A DNA stretch of 64,000 bases from Hungatella sp. UBA3048. Its GTDB lineage: Bacteria; Bacillota; Clostridia; Lachnospirales; Lachnospiraceae. Positions within the stretch are counted from its first letter, which is position 1. Every line of letters starts with the position of its first letter. Where the stretch lies: contig DFCS01000051.1 of NCBI GenBank assembly GCA_002367105.1, positions 165,788 through 229,787 on the forward strand, read 5' to 3'. The notes under the pieces were generated by a model. The model did no database searches and was not told the DNA's origin. It saw nothing but the letters and a program-made list of their open reading frames with translations. Made by a program: the position numbers and the translations under genes. Shown piece after piece: positions 17,139 to 24,760 of the stretch.

Positions 17139-18248
17139 TTACTTTCCGTCAATGATTTCTGAAACCTGTGCATCGCTCATCTCATAAAGGAAGAAATGAC
17201 TGTAAAAGTATTTGATTTCCTTGGATAGCTCATCCCGGCTCATAATATCAGGATAGAGCTTGTTCATTGCCCAAAAGATGGTAAGCGGCTGCTCTACCGT
17301 GCGGTTACCCCAGACATGTGCAACGGTAGGTGTCACATAAAGAGCTTTATCCTTTACAGCGGTAATATTAGCAAAACGGCTGTCCGCCTCAATTTCTGCA
17401 ATTTGTGATTTGGCAGTAAGAATCATGACCTGAGGATTCCATTTCAGTAGGTCTTCCAATGTATACGTGAGCGTATCCTCCTTGCGTCCGTCGTCAGTGA
17501 CGCTGATACCACCCGCCTGCGCAATCCACCACTCTGCAATTTTATGAGGCTGGGTAAGTGTGGTAACACTGCCGTAAAGTACGGTTTTGTTATCCGTAAT
17601 GTCTTTGGTCAGCTCCTGGGCTCTGGCTAACTTCTCGTCAAAGTATTTTATGTAATCATCAGCAGTTTCCTGTTTATTCAGCACTTCGCCCATCAGTGAG
17701 ACTGCCTTTTTCACATCGTCTATCTCTGACCATGCAAGATAAACAGCGCTGATTCCGTTCTTCTCAAGCAGCTCTGCAGTTTCCTTCGTCATAGTAAAGC
17801 AAACGTCCGGCTTCGTTGCAAGAACAGTTTCCATCGCAATCTCTTTATTTGCTTCGAAAAGAGGAGCACCCTTAATTTGAGGCGCAAACTCGTACTGCAG
17901 CTTCCAGTTATCATTTTTTGTAAAGTTTTCCGGCATATCGTTGCAAATCTTAGAGCCATCTCCCATTAGTTCCACAAAGGCGTTAAGGACACCAACGGAG
18001 CCAAAGGTACCAATCTTTTCAATTTGCGCCGGAATAGTAACCTTACGACCTGCCATATCTGTTATTGTGCGTTGGGTATCCGCAGCCGGTCCGGCTGTAA
18101 CCGCCTCCGAAGATGCAGCCTCAGATGTGGCCGCTGCTGCAGAAGACGTTGGTTCTGTTTGGATTGCTTTCTGTGAACAGCCCGTAATGCTGCCTAGCAA
18201 AAGCACCCCCGCCAAAAGTGATGCAACTGTTAGTTTTACTGACTTCAT
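17139..18248 (-). CDS. Metal/chelate ABC transporter substrate-binding lipoprotein (FecB/BtuF class)
   Basis: The 369-residue protein begins with a signal peptide and lipobox SITGC, then an Ala/Ser/Glu linker, then RTITDMAGRKVTIP, the hallmark opening of the FecB/BtuF/MolA type. VLATKPDVCFTM and ILTAKSQIAEIEADSRFANI are further class features. Such proteins bind siderophores, haem, cobalamin, or bare molybdate/tungstate (MolA). The adjacent MoeA-like gene makes an oxyanion plausible, but iron or a chelate cannot be excluded from sequence. It works with the permease and ATPase just upstream. AGGAGG precedes the ATG. Confidence 0.9.
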   Translation of the reverse strand: MKSVKLTVASLLAGVLLLGSITGCSQKAIQTEPTSSAAAATSEAASSEAVTAGPAADTQRTITDMAGRKVTIPAQIEKIGTFGSVGVLNAFVELMGDGSKICNDMPENFTKNDNWKLQYEFAPQIKGAPLFEANKEIAMETVLATKPDVCFTMTKETAELLEKNGISAVYLAWSEIDDVKKAVSLMGEVLNKQETADDYIKYFDEKLARAQELTKDITDNKTVLYGSVTTLTQPHKIAEWWIAQAGGISVTDDGRKEDTLTYTLEDLLKWNPQVMILTAKSQIAEIEADSRFANITAVKDKALYVTPTVAHVWGNRTVEQPLTIFWAMNKLYPDIMSRDELSKEIKYFYSHFFLYEMSDAQVSEIIDGK

Positions 18249-18278
18249 AACTACTTCCTCCTAAATAGAATTTTATGA

Positions 18279-19070
18279 TCAAAGCATAAGCGGAACGCAA
18301 ACCTTAACTGCATGTCCGTCCATGTTGATGTCTGTTTCGGTGACACGAACAGGTGTCTGATAAAGCGCGGAAAGGGAGTCACTGGTTACCACCTCTTCCG
18401 GTGTTCCCTGGGCCATAATAAATCCGTCCTGCATCATCACGACCCGGCTGCAGGCAAGAAATGCATGTTCAGGAAAATGAGAGGTCATCAATACGGAATA
18501 ACCCTGTGAAGAGAGTTTTTTGATCACACGCAGCATCTTAACCTGATTGCCATAATCGAGATTGGCAGTTGGCTCGTCCATAACTAAGATATCAGACTGC
18601 TGTGCTAAAGCGCGAGCAACCAGCACCATCTGCCTCTCGCCGCCGCTCAGTTCCTGAAACAGCGTATGCTCCAGTTCCAGAATCCCCATGCGTTCCATAG
18701 CTTCCCGGGCAACGGAGCGGTCTTTCGCGGTGGGCGAGCCTCCCAATGAAAGATGAGAAAGCCTTCCCATCAAAACCACCTCAAAAGCCTCGTAGGGAAA
18801 TGTGATACCGCTGGACTGGGGGACATAGGCCATCATGCGTGCTCGCCGCCGTGCAGAAACAGACGATGACATGTCCTTTCCGTCAATGCGTATGCTTCCG
18901 GATTTCATTTTGCTAAACCCCAGCAGGCACCGCAGCAATGTGGTCTTCCCTGTTCCGTTAGGACCGAGCAGACACAGAATATCCCCTTTATTCACCTGAA
19001 AAGAAATGTCTTCCAAAATCATTCGCTCCGGCTTATAAAAAAAGCTGATGCCATTCACTTCAAGCATCAT
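18279..19070 (-). CDS. Metal/chelate ABC transporter ATP-binding protein (FecE/BtuD class)
   Basis: The 263-residue ATPase shows Walker A GPNGTGKTT, Q-loop YVPQSSG, signature ELSGGERQMVLVARAL, Walker B ILVMDEPTANLD and the H-loop MTSHFPEHA, all intact. The arrangement is typical of type II importers. The ATG at 19068-19070 overlaps the permease stop in an ATGA junction, and GGGGTGG stands upstream, so the two subunits are translationally coupled. It powers uptake through the 19067-20089 permease. Confidence 0.94.
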   Translation of the reverse strand: MMLEVNGISFFYKPERMILEDISFQVNKGDILCLLGPNGTGKTTLLRCLLGFSKMKSGSIRIDGKDMSSSVSARRRARMMAYVPQSSGITFPYEAFEVVLMGRLSHLSLGGSPTAKDRSVAREAMERMGILELEHTLFQELSGGERQMVLVARALAQQSDILVMDEPTANLDYGNQVKMLRVIKKLSSQGYSVLMTSHFPEHAFLACSRVVMMQDGFIMAQGTPEEVVTSDSLSALYQTPVRVTETDINMDGHAVKVCVPLML

Positions 19071-20089
19071 GACCACCCCTTTCTTACACGGTAGAGCAGC
19101 AAAATGAAAATCGGTGTACCTATTAAAGCGGTCAGCACGCCCAGTGGCAGCTCAACACCTTCAATTCCGCGCACAACATCATCTATTGTCAATAGGAAAC
19201 AACCACCAATTAAAAAGGAAACCGGAGCCAGCCTGGAAAAGCTGGAACCGCTGATCATACGTGCAACATGAGGCACCACCAAACCTACCCATCCAATAAT
19301 TCCGCTGATACTGACAGCAGAAACAGTCATCAGTGTGGAAGCAACCACCACAACCAGCTTGGTAAGAGGCACATTCACACCCATAGCAGCCGCTTCGTCC
19401 TCACCTGTGGAAAGCGCATTGATCTGGTGGCGAAAAAAAAACAGCAGTACCGATGAGATAATAACGGCAGGCAGCAAAAACAAAACCTCACGACCGGATC
19501 CCCTTCCGAGGCTGCCCATCAGCCAAAAGGTAATGGAGGGCAAAGCATTGTCGGTATCGGCCATGGTTTTTACAATAGAAAGCAGCGCCTGAAACAAACT
19601 GGAGACCACAAGTCCTCCAAGAATAAGCACCGTTATTGCCTGCCGTCCGATTGTGTAGCCAATAAAATAGGTTAATACCACAGCTGCCATTCCGAAAACA
19701 AACGCGCAAAGCTGAATTTCCCACCAGGATGCATCATTGACCATTGCAAGCGCTGCCCCAAAGCCTGCGCCGGCAGATACACCTAAAATATCCGGAGATA
19801 CCATTGGGTTTTTAAACAATGTCTGATAGCTCGCTCCAGAAAGTGAAAGTGCACCTCCTACAAGAATTGCCAACAGGATACGCGGGAGACGCACTTGTAA
19901 AATTACGGTCTCCAGTGTTTCTTCCCAAGAAGGTTCTATAGAGAAGATACGGGAAAGAATTATTTCCCATACTGTTTTAGACGGTACAGCATACCTCCCC
20001 ACCAAAAAGGAAAAGGAGAAGGCTACCAGCAACAGCATGCTTAGAAGTAAAAGAATCACCGCAAAATACTGGCGGTTTGTTTTTCTCAT
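19067..20089 (-). CDS. FecCD-type metal/chelate ABC transporter permease
   Basis: The 340-residue protein is a polytopic FecCD/BtuC permease with about ten helices. Conserved runs include VRLPRILLAILVGGALSLSG, NPMVSPDILGVSAGAGFGAA, LGVNVPLTK-like AMGVNVPLTKLV, and GIIGWVGLVVPHVARMI near the C-terminus. It is the first gene of the leftward metal operon and has AGGAGG 7 nt before the ATG. Its leader carries two long perfect inverted repeats and a consensus-like promoter, suggesting tight control by metal status. Confidence 0.94.
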   Translation of the reverse strand: MRKTNRQYFAVILLLLSMLLLVAFSFSFLVGRYAVPSKTVWEIILSRIFSIEPSWEETLETVILQVRLPRILLAILVGGALSLSGASYQTLFKNPMVSPDILGVSAGAGFGAALAMVNDASWWEIQLCAFVFGMAAVVLTYFIGYTIGRQAITVLILGGLVVSSLFQALLSIVKTMADTDNALPSITFWLMGSLGRGSGREVLFLLPAVIISSVLLFFFRHQINALSTGEDEAAAMGVNVPLTKLVVVVASTLMTVSAVSISGIIGWVGLVVPHVARMISGSSFSRLAPVSFLIGGCFLLTIDDVVRGIEGVELPLGVLTALIGTPIFILLLYRVRKGWS

Positions 20090-20113
20090 ATGGAATCCTC
20101 CTGCATTTTACTC

Positions 20114-20143
20114 TTTCGATATTCTCATTTGAGAATATCGAAA
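20114..20143. repeat. Perfect 30-bp dyad in the metal operon leader
   Basis: TTTCGATATTCTCA, two Ts, then TGAGAATATCGAAA form a perfect inverted repeat with 14-bp arms and a 2-bp centre. It lies about 35-65 nt after the predicted transcription start and ends just ahead of the ribosome binding site. It could be a repressor operator or an RNA hairpin affecting translation. It shares TATCGAAA with the second dyad at 20152-20179. Confidence 0.8.
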
Positions 20144-20151
20144 CAAAATAT

Positions 20152-20179
20152 AAAATCGTTATCGAAAAGTAACGATTTT
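20152..20179. promoter_or_regulatory. Perfect inverted repeat at the start of the metal operon transcript
   Basis: AAAATCGTTA and TAACGATTTT, 10 bp each, flank TCGAAAAG. The element begins about 5 bp below the -10 box, so a protein bound here would cover the transcription start. The CGTTA/TAACG arms recall ModE boxes, but the spacing differs from the E. coli site. Confidence 0.7.
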
Positions 20180-20183
20180 TTAA

Positions 20184-20212
20184 ATTATACAATAACTATA
20201 GTGAAATATCAA
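20184..20212 (-). promoter_or_regulatory. Promoter of the metal operon
   Basis: Minus-strand TTGATA (20207-20212) and a perfect TATAAT (20184-20189) are 17 bp apart. The position, about 95 bp before the first gene and directly ahead of two perfect dyads, supports it. Confidence 0.75.
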
Positions 20213-20307
20213 CACATGTAATAAAAATTTTTAGTCTCCCTAAAAAAAATTGGATATCCTTTTTGGAGTAGGCCTAAGGCTGTTCTATTAGCTTTGAAAT
20301 TCCTTCA

Positions 20308-20436
20308 CTACCTTACCTCTTCTACCTGCTTAATAAGTTTTATATTATTACCCATTAGCATATCTTCCGTAAAGGAATTGATCGCAATAATTCCATAATA
20401 CCAGCTTTTCGAATTGAAATAATCCTGATTTGCCAA
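20308..20436 (-). pseudogene. Unidentified C-terminal gene fragment
   Basis: A 42-residue open stretch reads coding-like (SKSWYYGIIAINSFTEDMLM, then NNIKLIKQVEEVR and a stop). It has no start codon with a ribosome binding site, and upstream codons in this frame are interrupted by stops. It looks like the tail of a lost gene. I do not recognise it. Confidence 0.3.
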
Positions 20437-20505
20437 TCACTGAACAAGTATCCGAGCCTTGCATGAATCTCATTCCTTGCATACCTTAACTATATAAATA
20501 ATAAA

Positions 20506-20533
20506 CCCCTGCAAATCAATTACTATGCAGGGG
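20506..20533 (-). terminator. Hairpin, probable leftward terminator
   Basis: CCCCTGCA and TGCAGGGG are separated by 12 nt; on the minus strand the stem is followed by TTTATTATTTATAT. It lies downstream of the decayed frame at 20589-20840 and may be its old terminator. Confidence 0.45.
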
Positions 20534-20588
20534 TATATGCCTTTGTTTATAATTGTTTTCACGACCTTATTGAATCAACATCGTCTTT

Positions 20589-20840
20589 TTATATGCTACG
20601 GCTCCACCCTATACGGTTACTCCTGTTAGCATGATTCTGCAAACTGAGGAGGATAAACGCCCTTTTCTTCCCTAATGTCGAAAACTCCTTTACTATCTCA
20701 CTTACCGCAAAATTGCTGTCGGCTTCATCATGACGAACGAGATAGGGAGATTCATCTGTAACCCATAAACTCAATAATAGCTGCTCTTATGGCCCCAAAT
20801 CACACGAAAAAGATTCTGCAAAGAATTAGCATAGAATCAC
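20589..20840 (-). pseudogene. Unidentified gene remnant with in-frame stops
   Basis: One minus-strand frame reads FAESFSCDLGP, a stop, then EQLLLSLWVTDESPYLVRHD and on through AVSEIVKEFSTLGKKRAFIL to a stop at 20589. The composition is protein-like, but there is no start and at least two stops occur. It is best read as a decayed gene of unknown family. The rest of 20213-20983 holds nothing else I can support. Confidence 0.35.
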
Positions 20841-20983
20841 TTTTACAAAAAAGATAAAAGTGAACGCCATCCCGCATCCGCTTCTCCGTTTAATCAAAAT
20901 AAAATCCATCAAGCCCCAATAAATTAGACAAAATAAAAGCCCCAACCCCGCAGCTCTCTGTCTGCAAAACCGGAACTTTTTAG

Positions 20984-21056
20984 TGCGCCTTCGGGGGCTC
21001 GAACCCCGGACAAATAGATTAAGAGTCTACTGCTCTACCAACTGAGCTAAAGGCGC
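20984..21056 (-). tRNA. tRNA-Lys (anticodon CTT)
   Basis: The 73-nt cloverleaf reads on the minus strand: acceptor GCGCCTT paired with AAGGCGC and discriminator A at 20984. The D arm is GCTCAGTTGGTAGAGC, the anticodon stem-loop is GTAGA-CTCTTAA-TCTAT, and the T arm is CGGGG-TTCGAGC-CCCCG. The loop gives anticodon CTT, which reads the lysine codon AAG. CCA is not encoded. Confidence 0.96.
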
Positions 21057-21101
21057 ATGTCTTTTGTTTTTCACTGTGCTCTCGTCTTGAGCACGTGTGT
21101 A

Positions 21102-21130
21102 ATTATATAACTGTATCCTACAAAAGTCAA
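21102..21130 (-). promoter_or_regulatory. Promoter of tRNA-Lys
   Basis: Minus-strand TTGACT (21125-21130) and a perfect TATAAT (21102-21107) lie 17 bp apart, about 45 bp before the tRNA. A GTGCTC/GAGCAC hairpin (21076-21094) sits in the 5' leader that RNase P would remove. Confidence 0.75.
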
Positions 21131-21166
21131 CACCTTTTTTACAAATAATTTACAACTTTTTCGAAT

Positions 21167-21319
21167 TTATTTATTATTCTTATTTTTTTGTGCATTTCCG
21201 CCTAATGTTTTGTTCACTTCTACAAAAGATTTGTTCCAAGACAGCATTTTCTTATTTAATTCCGTTTTGTCGCTGGTTGCCTGAAGAAGCTTGCTTGTAA
21301 CCTTGTCTTTCATTCCCAT
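21167..21319 (-). CDS. Possible 50-residue lysine-rich protein
   Basis: This frame encodes a 50-residue protein starting MGMKDKVTSKLLQATSDK, with SWNKSFVEVNKTLGGNA and a Lys/Asn tail. GGGAG lies 8 nt upstream. The same frame stays open a further 20 codons upstream (NRDAGFAYNKAKVDAGAAV) into the trmB terminator hairpin, without a start, so it may be the tail of a longer lost gene. No signal peptide or recognised domain. Small, charged and of unknown role. Confidence 0.4.
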   Translation of the reverse strand: MGMKDKVTSKLLQATSDKTELNKKMLSWNKSFVEVNKTLGGNAQKNKNNK

Positions 21320-21361
21320 AACTGCTGCTCCCGCATCTACTTTTGCTTTATTATATGCAAA

Positions 21362-21395
21362 ACCGGCATCACGGTTATTAAAACCGAATGCCGGT
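21362..21395 (-). terminator. Terminator of trmB
   Basis: ACCGGCAT and ATGCCGGT enclose a further CGGTT/AACCG stem; on the minus strand the hairpin is followed by TTTTGCAT. It lies 11 bp after the trmB stop codon. Confidence 0.7.
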
Positions 21396-21406
21396 TATTA
21401 AAAATA

Positions 21407-22045
21407 TTATTTTCTTCCTGCGATCAATTTATAAATAGGGTTCCCCTGAGAGGAAAACTTTTCTTCATACTCTGTCATTACATTTCCCTCTCCCATCTGA
21501 TTGTGGTGAAGGTCATAGGTGAATTCCTTAACCTGCCACCCAGCTCTCGGGATTGCTTCCAGGGAATAATCAAACAGCCCCCTGTTGTCAGTTTTAAATT
21601 CCACAGCACCGTCAGGCTTTAGAATCTGGTCATAAACCGCCATAAAATCCTCTGATGTGAGCCTGCGCTTAGCATGGCGGTCCTTTGGCCAGGGATCGGA
21701 AAAGTTTAAGTAGACCTTCTGAACCTCTCCCGGAGCGAATATATCGGCCAGATTTTTTGCATCCACACACATAAAGAATATATTATCAAGTTCCATCTGA
21801 GCCCTTTTCTGTAAACCTCTCAAAAGAACACTGGGATACCTCTCAATACCAACATAATTGATTTCCGGATGAATAGCAGCCAGTTCCATGATAAAACGGC
21901 CCTTTCCCATTCCAACTTCTATCTCTATGGGATTTTCATTGCCAAACACTTCCTTCCAACAGCCCTTTTTCTCAAAAGGATTTTGAATAACATAGGGGCT
22001 GTCCGCGATTTCCTCCTCTGAGCCTGGTATATGGCGTAACCTCAT
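21407..22045 (-). CDS. trmB: tRNA (guanine-N7-)-methyltransferase
   Basis: The 212-residue protein matches TrmB throughout. The SAM-binding motif is IEVGMGKGRFIMELA, followed by NYVGIERYPSVLLRG. The catalytic and tRNA-binding region is VYLNFSDPWPKDRHAKRRLT. The enzyme makes m7G46 in the variable loop of tRNAs. Length is normal. GGAGG precedes the ATG. It stands as a single gene with its own terminator, near a tRNA gene by coincidence or position. Confidence 0.97.
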   Translation of the reverse strand: MRLRHIPGSEEEIADSPYVIQNPFEKKGCWKEVFGNENPIEIEVGMGKGRFIMELAAIHPEINYVGIERYPSVLLRGLQKRAQMELDNIFFMCVDAKNLADIFAPGEVQKVYLNFSDPWPKDRHAKRRLTSEDFMAVYDQILKPDGAVEFKTDNRGLFDYSLEAIPRAGWQVKEFTYDLHHNQMGEGNVMTEYEEKFSSQGNPIYKLIAGRK

Positions 22046-22099
22046 ATTAAAATTCCTCCAAATAAATTCATCTTAATGAAAACATGCATCAACTGATCG

Positions 22100-22129
22100 A
22101 TTGTATCATATATGATGCAGGGAACGCAA
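22100..22129 (-). promoter_or_regulatory. Possible trmB promoter
   Basis: Minus-strand TTGCGT (22124-22129) and TACAAT (22100-22105) are separated by 18 bp, 55 bp upstream of trmB. The match is moderate. The remainder of 22130-22407 shows only a GC-rich hairpin (AGCCGGCA/TGCCGGCT, 22309-22339) of unclear role. Confidence 0.4.
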
Positions 22130-22407
22130 GTTTGCGGTTTATAAGTTTTTAAATGCAGCACCCCATCTTCATTTGGAGTCAGTTTCAAGGCGGAAGATGC
22201 TGCCGCTTTCACAAACTGTTCACATCTTCCACAACTTTTCTACACAACCCAACGATATATTAATACTTGTTACAGGTAATATCCTTATTAGATAAACTTT
22301 TTTCATACAGCCGGCAGGATTTCTCCAATCTTGCCGGCTCCTCTCCTTTAAAGAGATATTGTTTAAGGTACTTCTTTGATGATTTTCTCAGTTATCCTAA
22401 CTTTAGG

Positions 22408-22457
22408 ACAAAAAACACTGACTATCTACCCAAGGTTTGATAGTCAGTGTTTTTTGT
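22408..22457. terminator. Strong bidirectional terminator
   Basis: A perfect 19-bp inverted repeat (ACAAAAAACACTGACTATC, loop of 12, and its complement) with A-rich and T-rich ends works in both directions. It lies 34 bp after the stop of the leftward membrane-protein gene. Confidence 0.85.
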
Positions 22458-22491
22458 AATTGTTTTACTTTTAATTAAGTTTTGTGAACAC

Positions 22492-22974
22492 CTATAAAGT
22501 TACCGCAATTCTCATGAACAAGAATAAAAACTGTATGACAACACACAGGACTGATACGCCCAGGCAGGACGGCATCGGACTCTTGTGTTTCGGCGAAATC
22601 GACCTTTTAATAACAAACACGCCTCCTATTGTGCCAACTAATATTCCGAACAAACCGCATAGGATCCAGCCGATTATGATAATGGCAGCGGTAAATCCAT
22701 AAGCCCAGCGGGGTATTTCATTAAGCGGTACGTATGGTTTTTTAGAATTTAGGTAAATGTCATCTACAGCCAGATCCACTTTGGAACCAATTGCCGTAAG
22801 GTGAAGTGTTTTTCCCTCCAACTCAATTGGCTCATCAAAAACCCGGATAAACATGCTTGTACTTTTAATAGGCGCAGAAACACCATCAACGACCATCTTT
22901 CCTCGAAAAACCCCGGGCTTAAAAGCAATCTCATGCTCATTTCCGTCAATTATTACATTCCATTTCTTTTTCAT
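22492..22974 (-). CDS. Small membrane protein with N-terminal beta domain, unknown function
   Basis: The 160-residue protein has a soluble N-terminal part of about 90 residues (WNVIIDGNEHEIAFKPG, MVVDGVSAPIK, GKTLHLTAIGSKVDLAVDD) that looks like a small beta-sandwich. Two or three transmembrane segments follow (FTAAIIIIGWILCGLFGILV and VSVLCVVIQFLFLFM). I do not recognise a named family. The ATG at 22972-22974 was chosen because GGAGG lies 8 nt upstream. A strong terminator ends it, so it is probably monocistronic or paired with the upstream SGNH gene 56 bp away. Confidence 0.75.
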   Translation of the reverse strand: MKKKWNVIIDGNEHEIAFKPGVFRGKMVVDGVSAPIKSTSMFIRVFDEPIELEGKTLHLTAIGSKVDLAVDDIYLNSKKPYVPLNEIPRWAYGFTAAIIIIGWILCGLFGILVGTIGGVFVIKRSISPKHKSPMPSCLGVSVLCVVIQFLFLFMRIAVTL

Positions 22975-23029
22975 ACTTAAATCCTCCAAAGCCTATTTAT
23001 ATTTTTATAGAACAGAAACCCGGATCCCG

Positions 23030-23875
23030 TTATCGGATCCCCGCAGCAACCAGCTGTAGCTTCGAAGCCGTCTGCCTATCCAAATCAGCTGTGTAGCCAA
23101 TTTCACCGGGTGACTGATCGTATAACACCTGATACAAAACACATGCCGCCAGATAGGTTCCGGCCGGTGACGGGTGATTCCCGTCTTCATCCCAAAGTTC
23201 AATTTCCGGATAATCGGAAGAACACCGCATAAATGCGATACCGGCCGGTGCCAGCAGCGCATCCAGTTCAGTGGCAATGCTCATATAGTTTTGAGCCATT
23301 TGAGTCTGCATTTCTTCTCTTGTATTATTGAATTCCAAACCTAATAACGGTAAAGAAAAACCCTCTTTATAAGCCCATGTCATAAGAAACACCGATTCGC
23401 CATTTGCTTCCCGGATCATACTGTCAAGCGTCCTTGCGGCAGGATACATGTACTCTTCTGCTCCCATTGTGGAAATACCGCTTTGTTCCTGCAAAATCAC
23501 ATAATCCCAATCATAATTTTTCAGTGCATCACACGCCTGTGCCCCAACCTCATCCGTTTCATCCGCAAAATATTCAAGACGGTACGAACCTTCCGTCAAT
23601 TCATATACCTCTGCGGCGAATCCTCCGCTCCGGCTTAAATTCAAAAAAACCGTCGGGAGATCATTATAATATGTCATGCTGTTTCCAAGAAACAAAATGG
23701 TCGGTTCTGTTTTTACCTGTACCGGTTTTCTTAAATTTAACTCCTGGTCAAAATCCATAACCTGCACTTTAAAATCCTTTAATGCACTGGAGATAAAAAT
23801 AATTACGGTCAAAAAAGCAATAACCAAAAATGCCAAAATACCTATTGCTGCCTTTACTAATCCTGAATGCTTCAT
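23030..23875 (-). CDS. SGNH/GDSL-type hydrolase, membrane-anchored
   Basis: The 281-residue protein has one N-terminal helix (AAIGILAFLVIAFLTVIIF), leaving the rest outside the cell. TILFLGNSMTYYNDLP contains the Ser of block I, YVILQEQSG the block III-like region, and DGNHPSPAGTYLA supplies the catalytic Asp-x-x-His at the C-terminus. Such enzymes are esterases, often acting on acyl or acetyl groups of wall polymers or glycans. The ATG at 23873-23875 has AAAGG upstream; another in-frame ATG at 23902 lacks a binding site. The substrate is unknown. Confidence 0.82.
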   Translation of the reverse strand: MKHSGLVKAAIGILAFLVIAFLTVIIFISSALKDFKVQVMDFDQELNLRKPVQVKTEPTILFLGNSMTYYNDLPTVFLNLSRSGGFAAEVYELTEGSYRLEYFADETDEVGAQACDALKNYDWDYVILQEQSGISTMGAEEYMYPAARTLDSMIREANGESVFLMTWAYKEGFSLPLLGLEFNNTREEMQTQMAQNYMSIATELDALLAPAGIAFMRCSSDYPEIELWDEDGNHPSPAGTYLAACVLYQVLYDQSPGEIGYTADLDRQTASKLQLVAAGIR

Positions 23876-23902
23876 ACTTCTGCCTTTCCCCATGTTATTC
23901 AT

Positions 23903-24381
23903 AAACTATATCGGCTGAAACCGGTAATAAAATAGTTCATTTTCACTTATTCGTTAAAATTCAGTAACTCTATACAATAAATAGACCTATTTTTATGCTT
24001 TATGGTATAATCTTGACATTCACAATTCTAATCTTTCCAATACTTTTTGATAGTGGTTGTAGGATAAAAGCATACCAGATCCCCCACCCGTACTGACGAA
24101 AAATAGTCACTGCAATATATAAATTCCGCCAATGTAAATGAAACAACATTTACATGCCTGGGTTACTACTCTTATTTCGCTTATCATCTCCTGGGTATTT
24201 AGGGAACGTGAGTAGTTTGTATTTCGCAGCACTATGCTGAACCGGTATAAGCTTTAAGGTCATCATTTTGGTTTATAACCTATTTTCTCAATCTATTACT
24301 CCCCTTTTTCATTAAAATACCTATATACTTGTTACCATTGTTGATATAAGATATTTTTATATGATAAGAAAGGAATAGAAT
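23903..24381. other. Intergenic stretch with one dyad and a weak gene remnant
   Basis: ATGTAAATG-AAACAA-CATTTACAT (24132-24155) is a perfect 9-bp inverted repeat. A minus-strand frame of about 40 codons ending at 24028 (EFIYCSDYFSSVRVGDLVCF) is coding-like but lacks a start. Nothing else here can be supported. Confidence 0.4.
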
Positions 24382-24543
24382 ATGTCAGAAAATAATAAAA
24401 ACAAATTAGCCCACTCTGGATTAGCTATTGGTATGAGCTTAGGATTAATATTCGGATTACTATTTGATAATCTTGCCCTTGGCCTATCATTGGGCTTATT
24501 ATTTGGCTGTGCTGGTGATCTGAAGATACAGAAAAAGAAATAA
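24382..24543 (+). CDS. 53-residue glycine-zipper membrane protein
   Basis: The frame encodes a 53-residue protein with a short charged head (MSENNKNKLA) and one long or two short hydrophobic segments rich in GxxxG spacing (GLAIGMSLGLIFGLL and LALGLSLGLLFGC). A basic tail (KIQKKK) follows. AAAGGA stands 9 nt before the ATG. The regular Leu/Gly pattern suggests a packed transmembrane hairpin, as in small Firmicute proteins of unknown role. No neighbour suggests a function. Confidence 0.7.
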   Translation: MSENNKNKLAHSGLAIGMSLGLIFGLLFDNLALGLSLGLLFGCAGDLKIQKKK

Positions 24544-24682
24544 ATTTAGATTTTATCACTTGAATTTCATACCGCTGCTTTTTCCAACGCTTTGACGTTG
24601 CAGCACGAAAAAGCAAAATTACCCGTAAGACAAAATCAGAGAGCAGAGGGAAAAAGAAAAAGTATAAGCGTTTAGGACATTA

Positions 24683-24728
24683 ACCTGATTCACATTTGTA
24701 CCTAAAAACGTTATAGGAGGAATCAGGT
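24683..24728. repeat. Inverted repeat upstream of the hydrolase gene
   Basis: ACCTGATTC (24683-24691) and GAATCAGGT (24720-24728) are perfect 9-bp arms around 28 nt, 32 bp before the hydrolase start. It may be an operator or an RNA stem. Confidence 0.4.
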
Positions 24729-24760
24729 GTATTATCAGCTTAAAGATTTAAGGAGTATAT

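Noticed and set aside
20152..20179. A ModE molybdate operator
   Set aside because: The CGTTA/TAACG arms look alike, but the spacing is 8 bp and not about 14 as in the E. coli site, and no modE gene is visible. Kept only as an unnamed dyad.
24132..24155. Terminator for the SGNH gene region
   Set aside because: The 9-bp stem is AT-rich, lacks a T-run on either side and is upstream, not downstream, of that gene. Listed only as a dyad.
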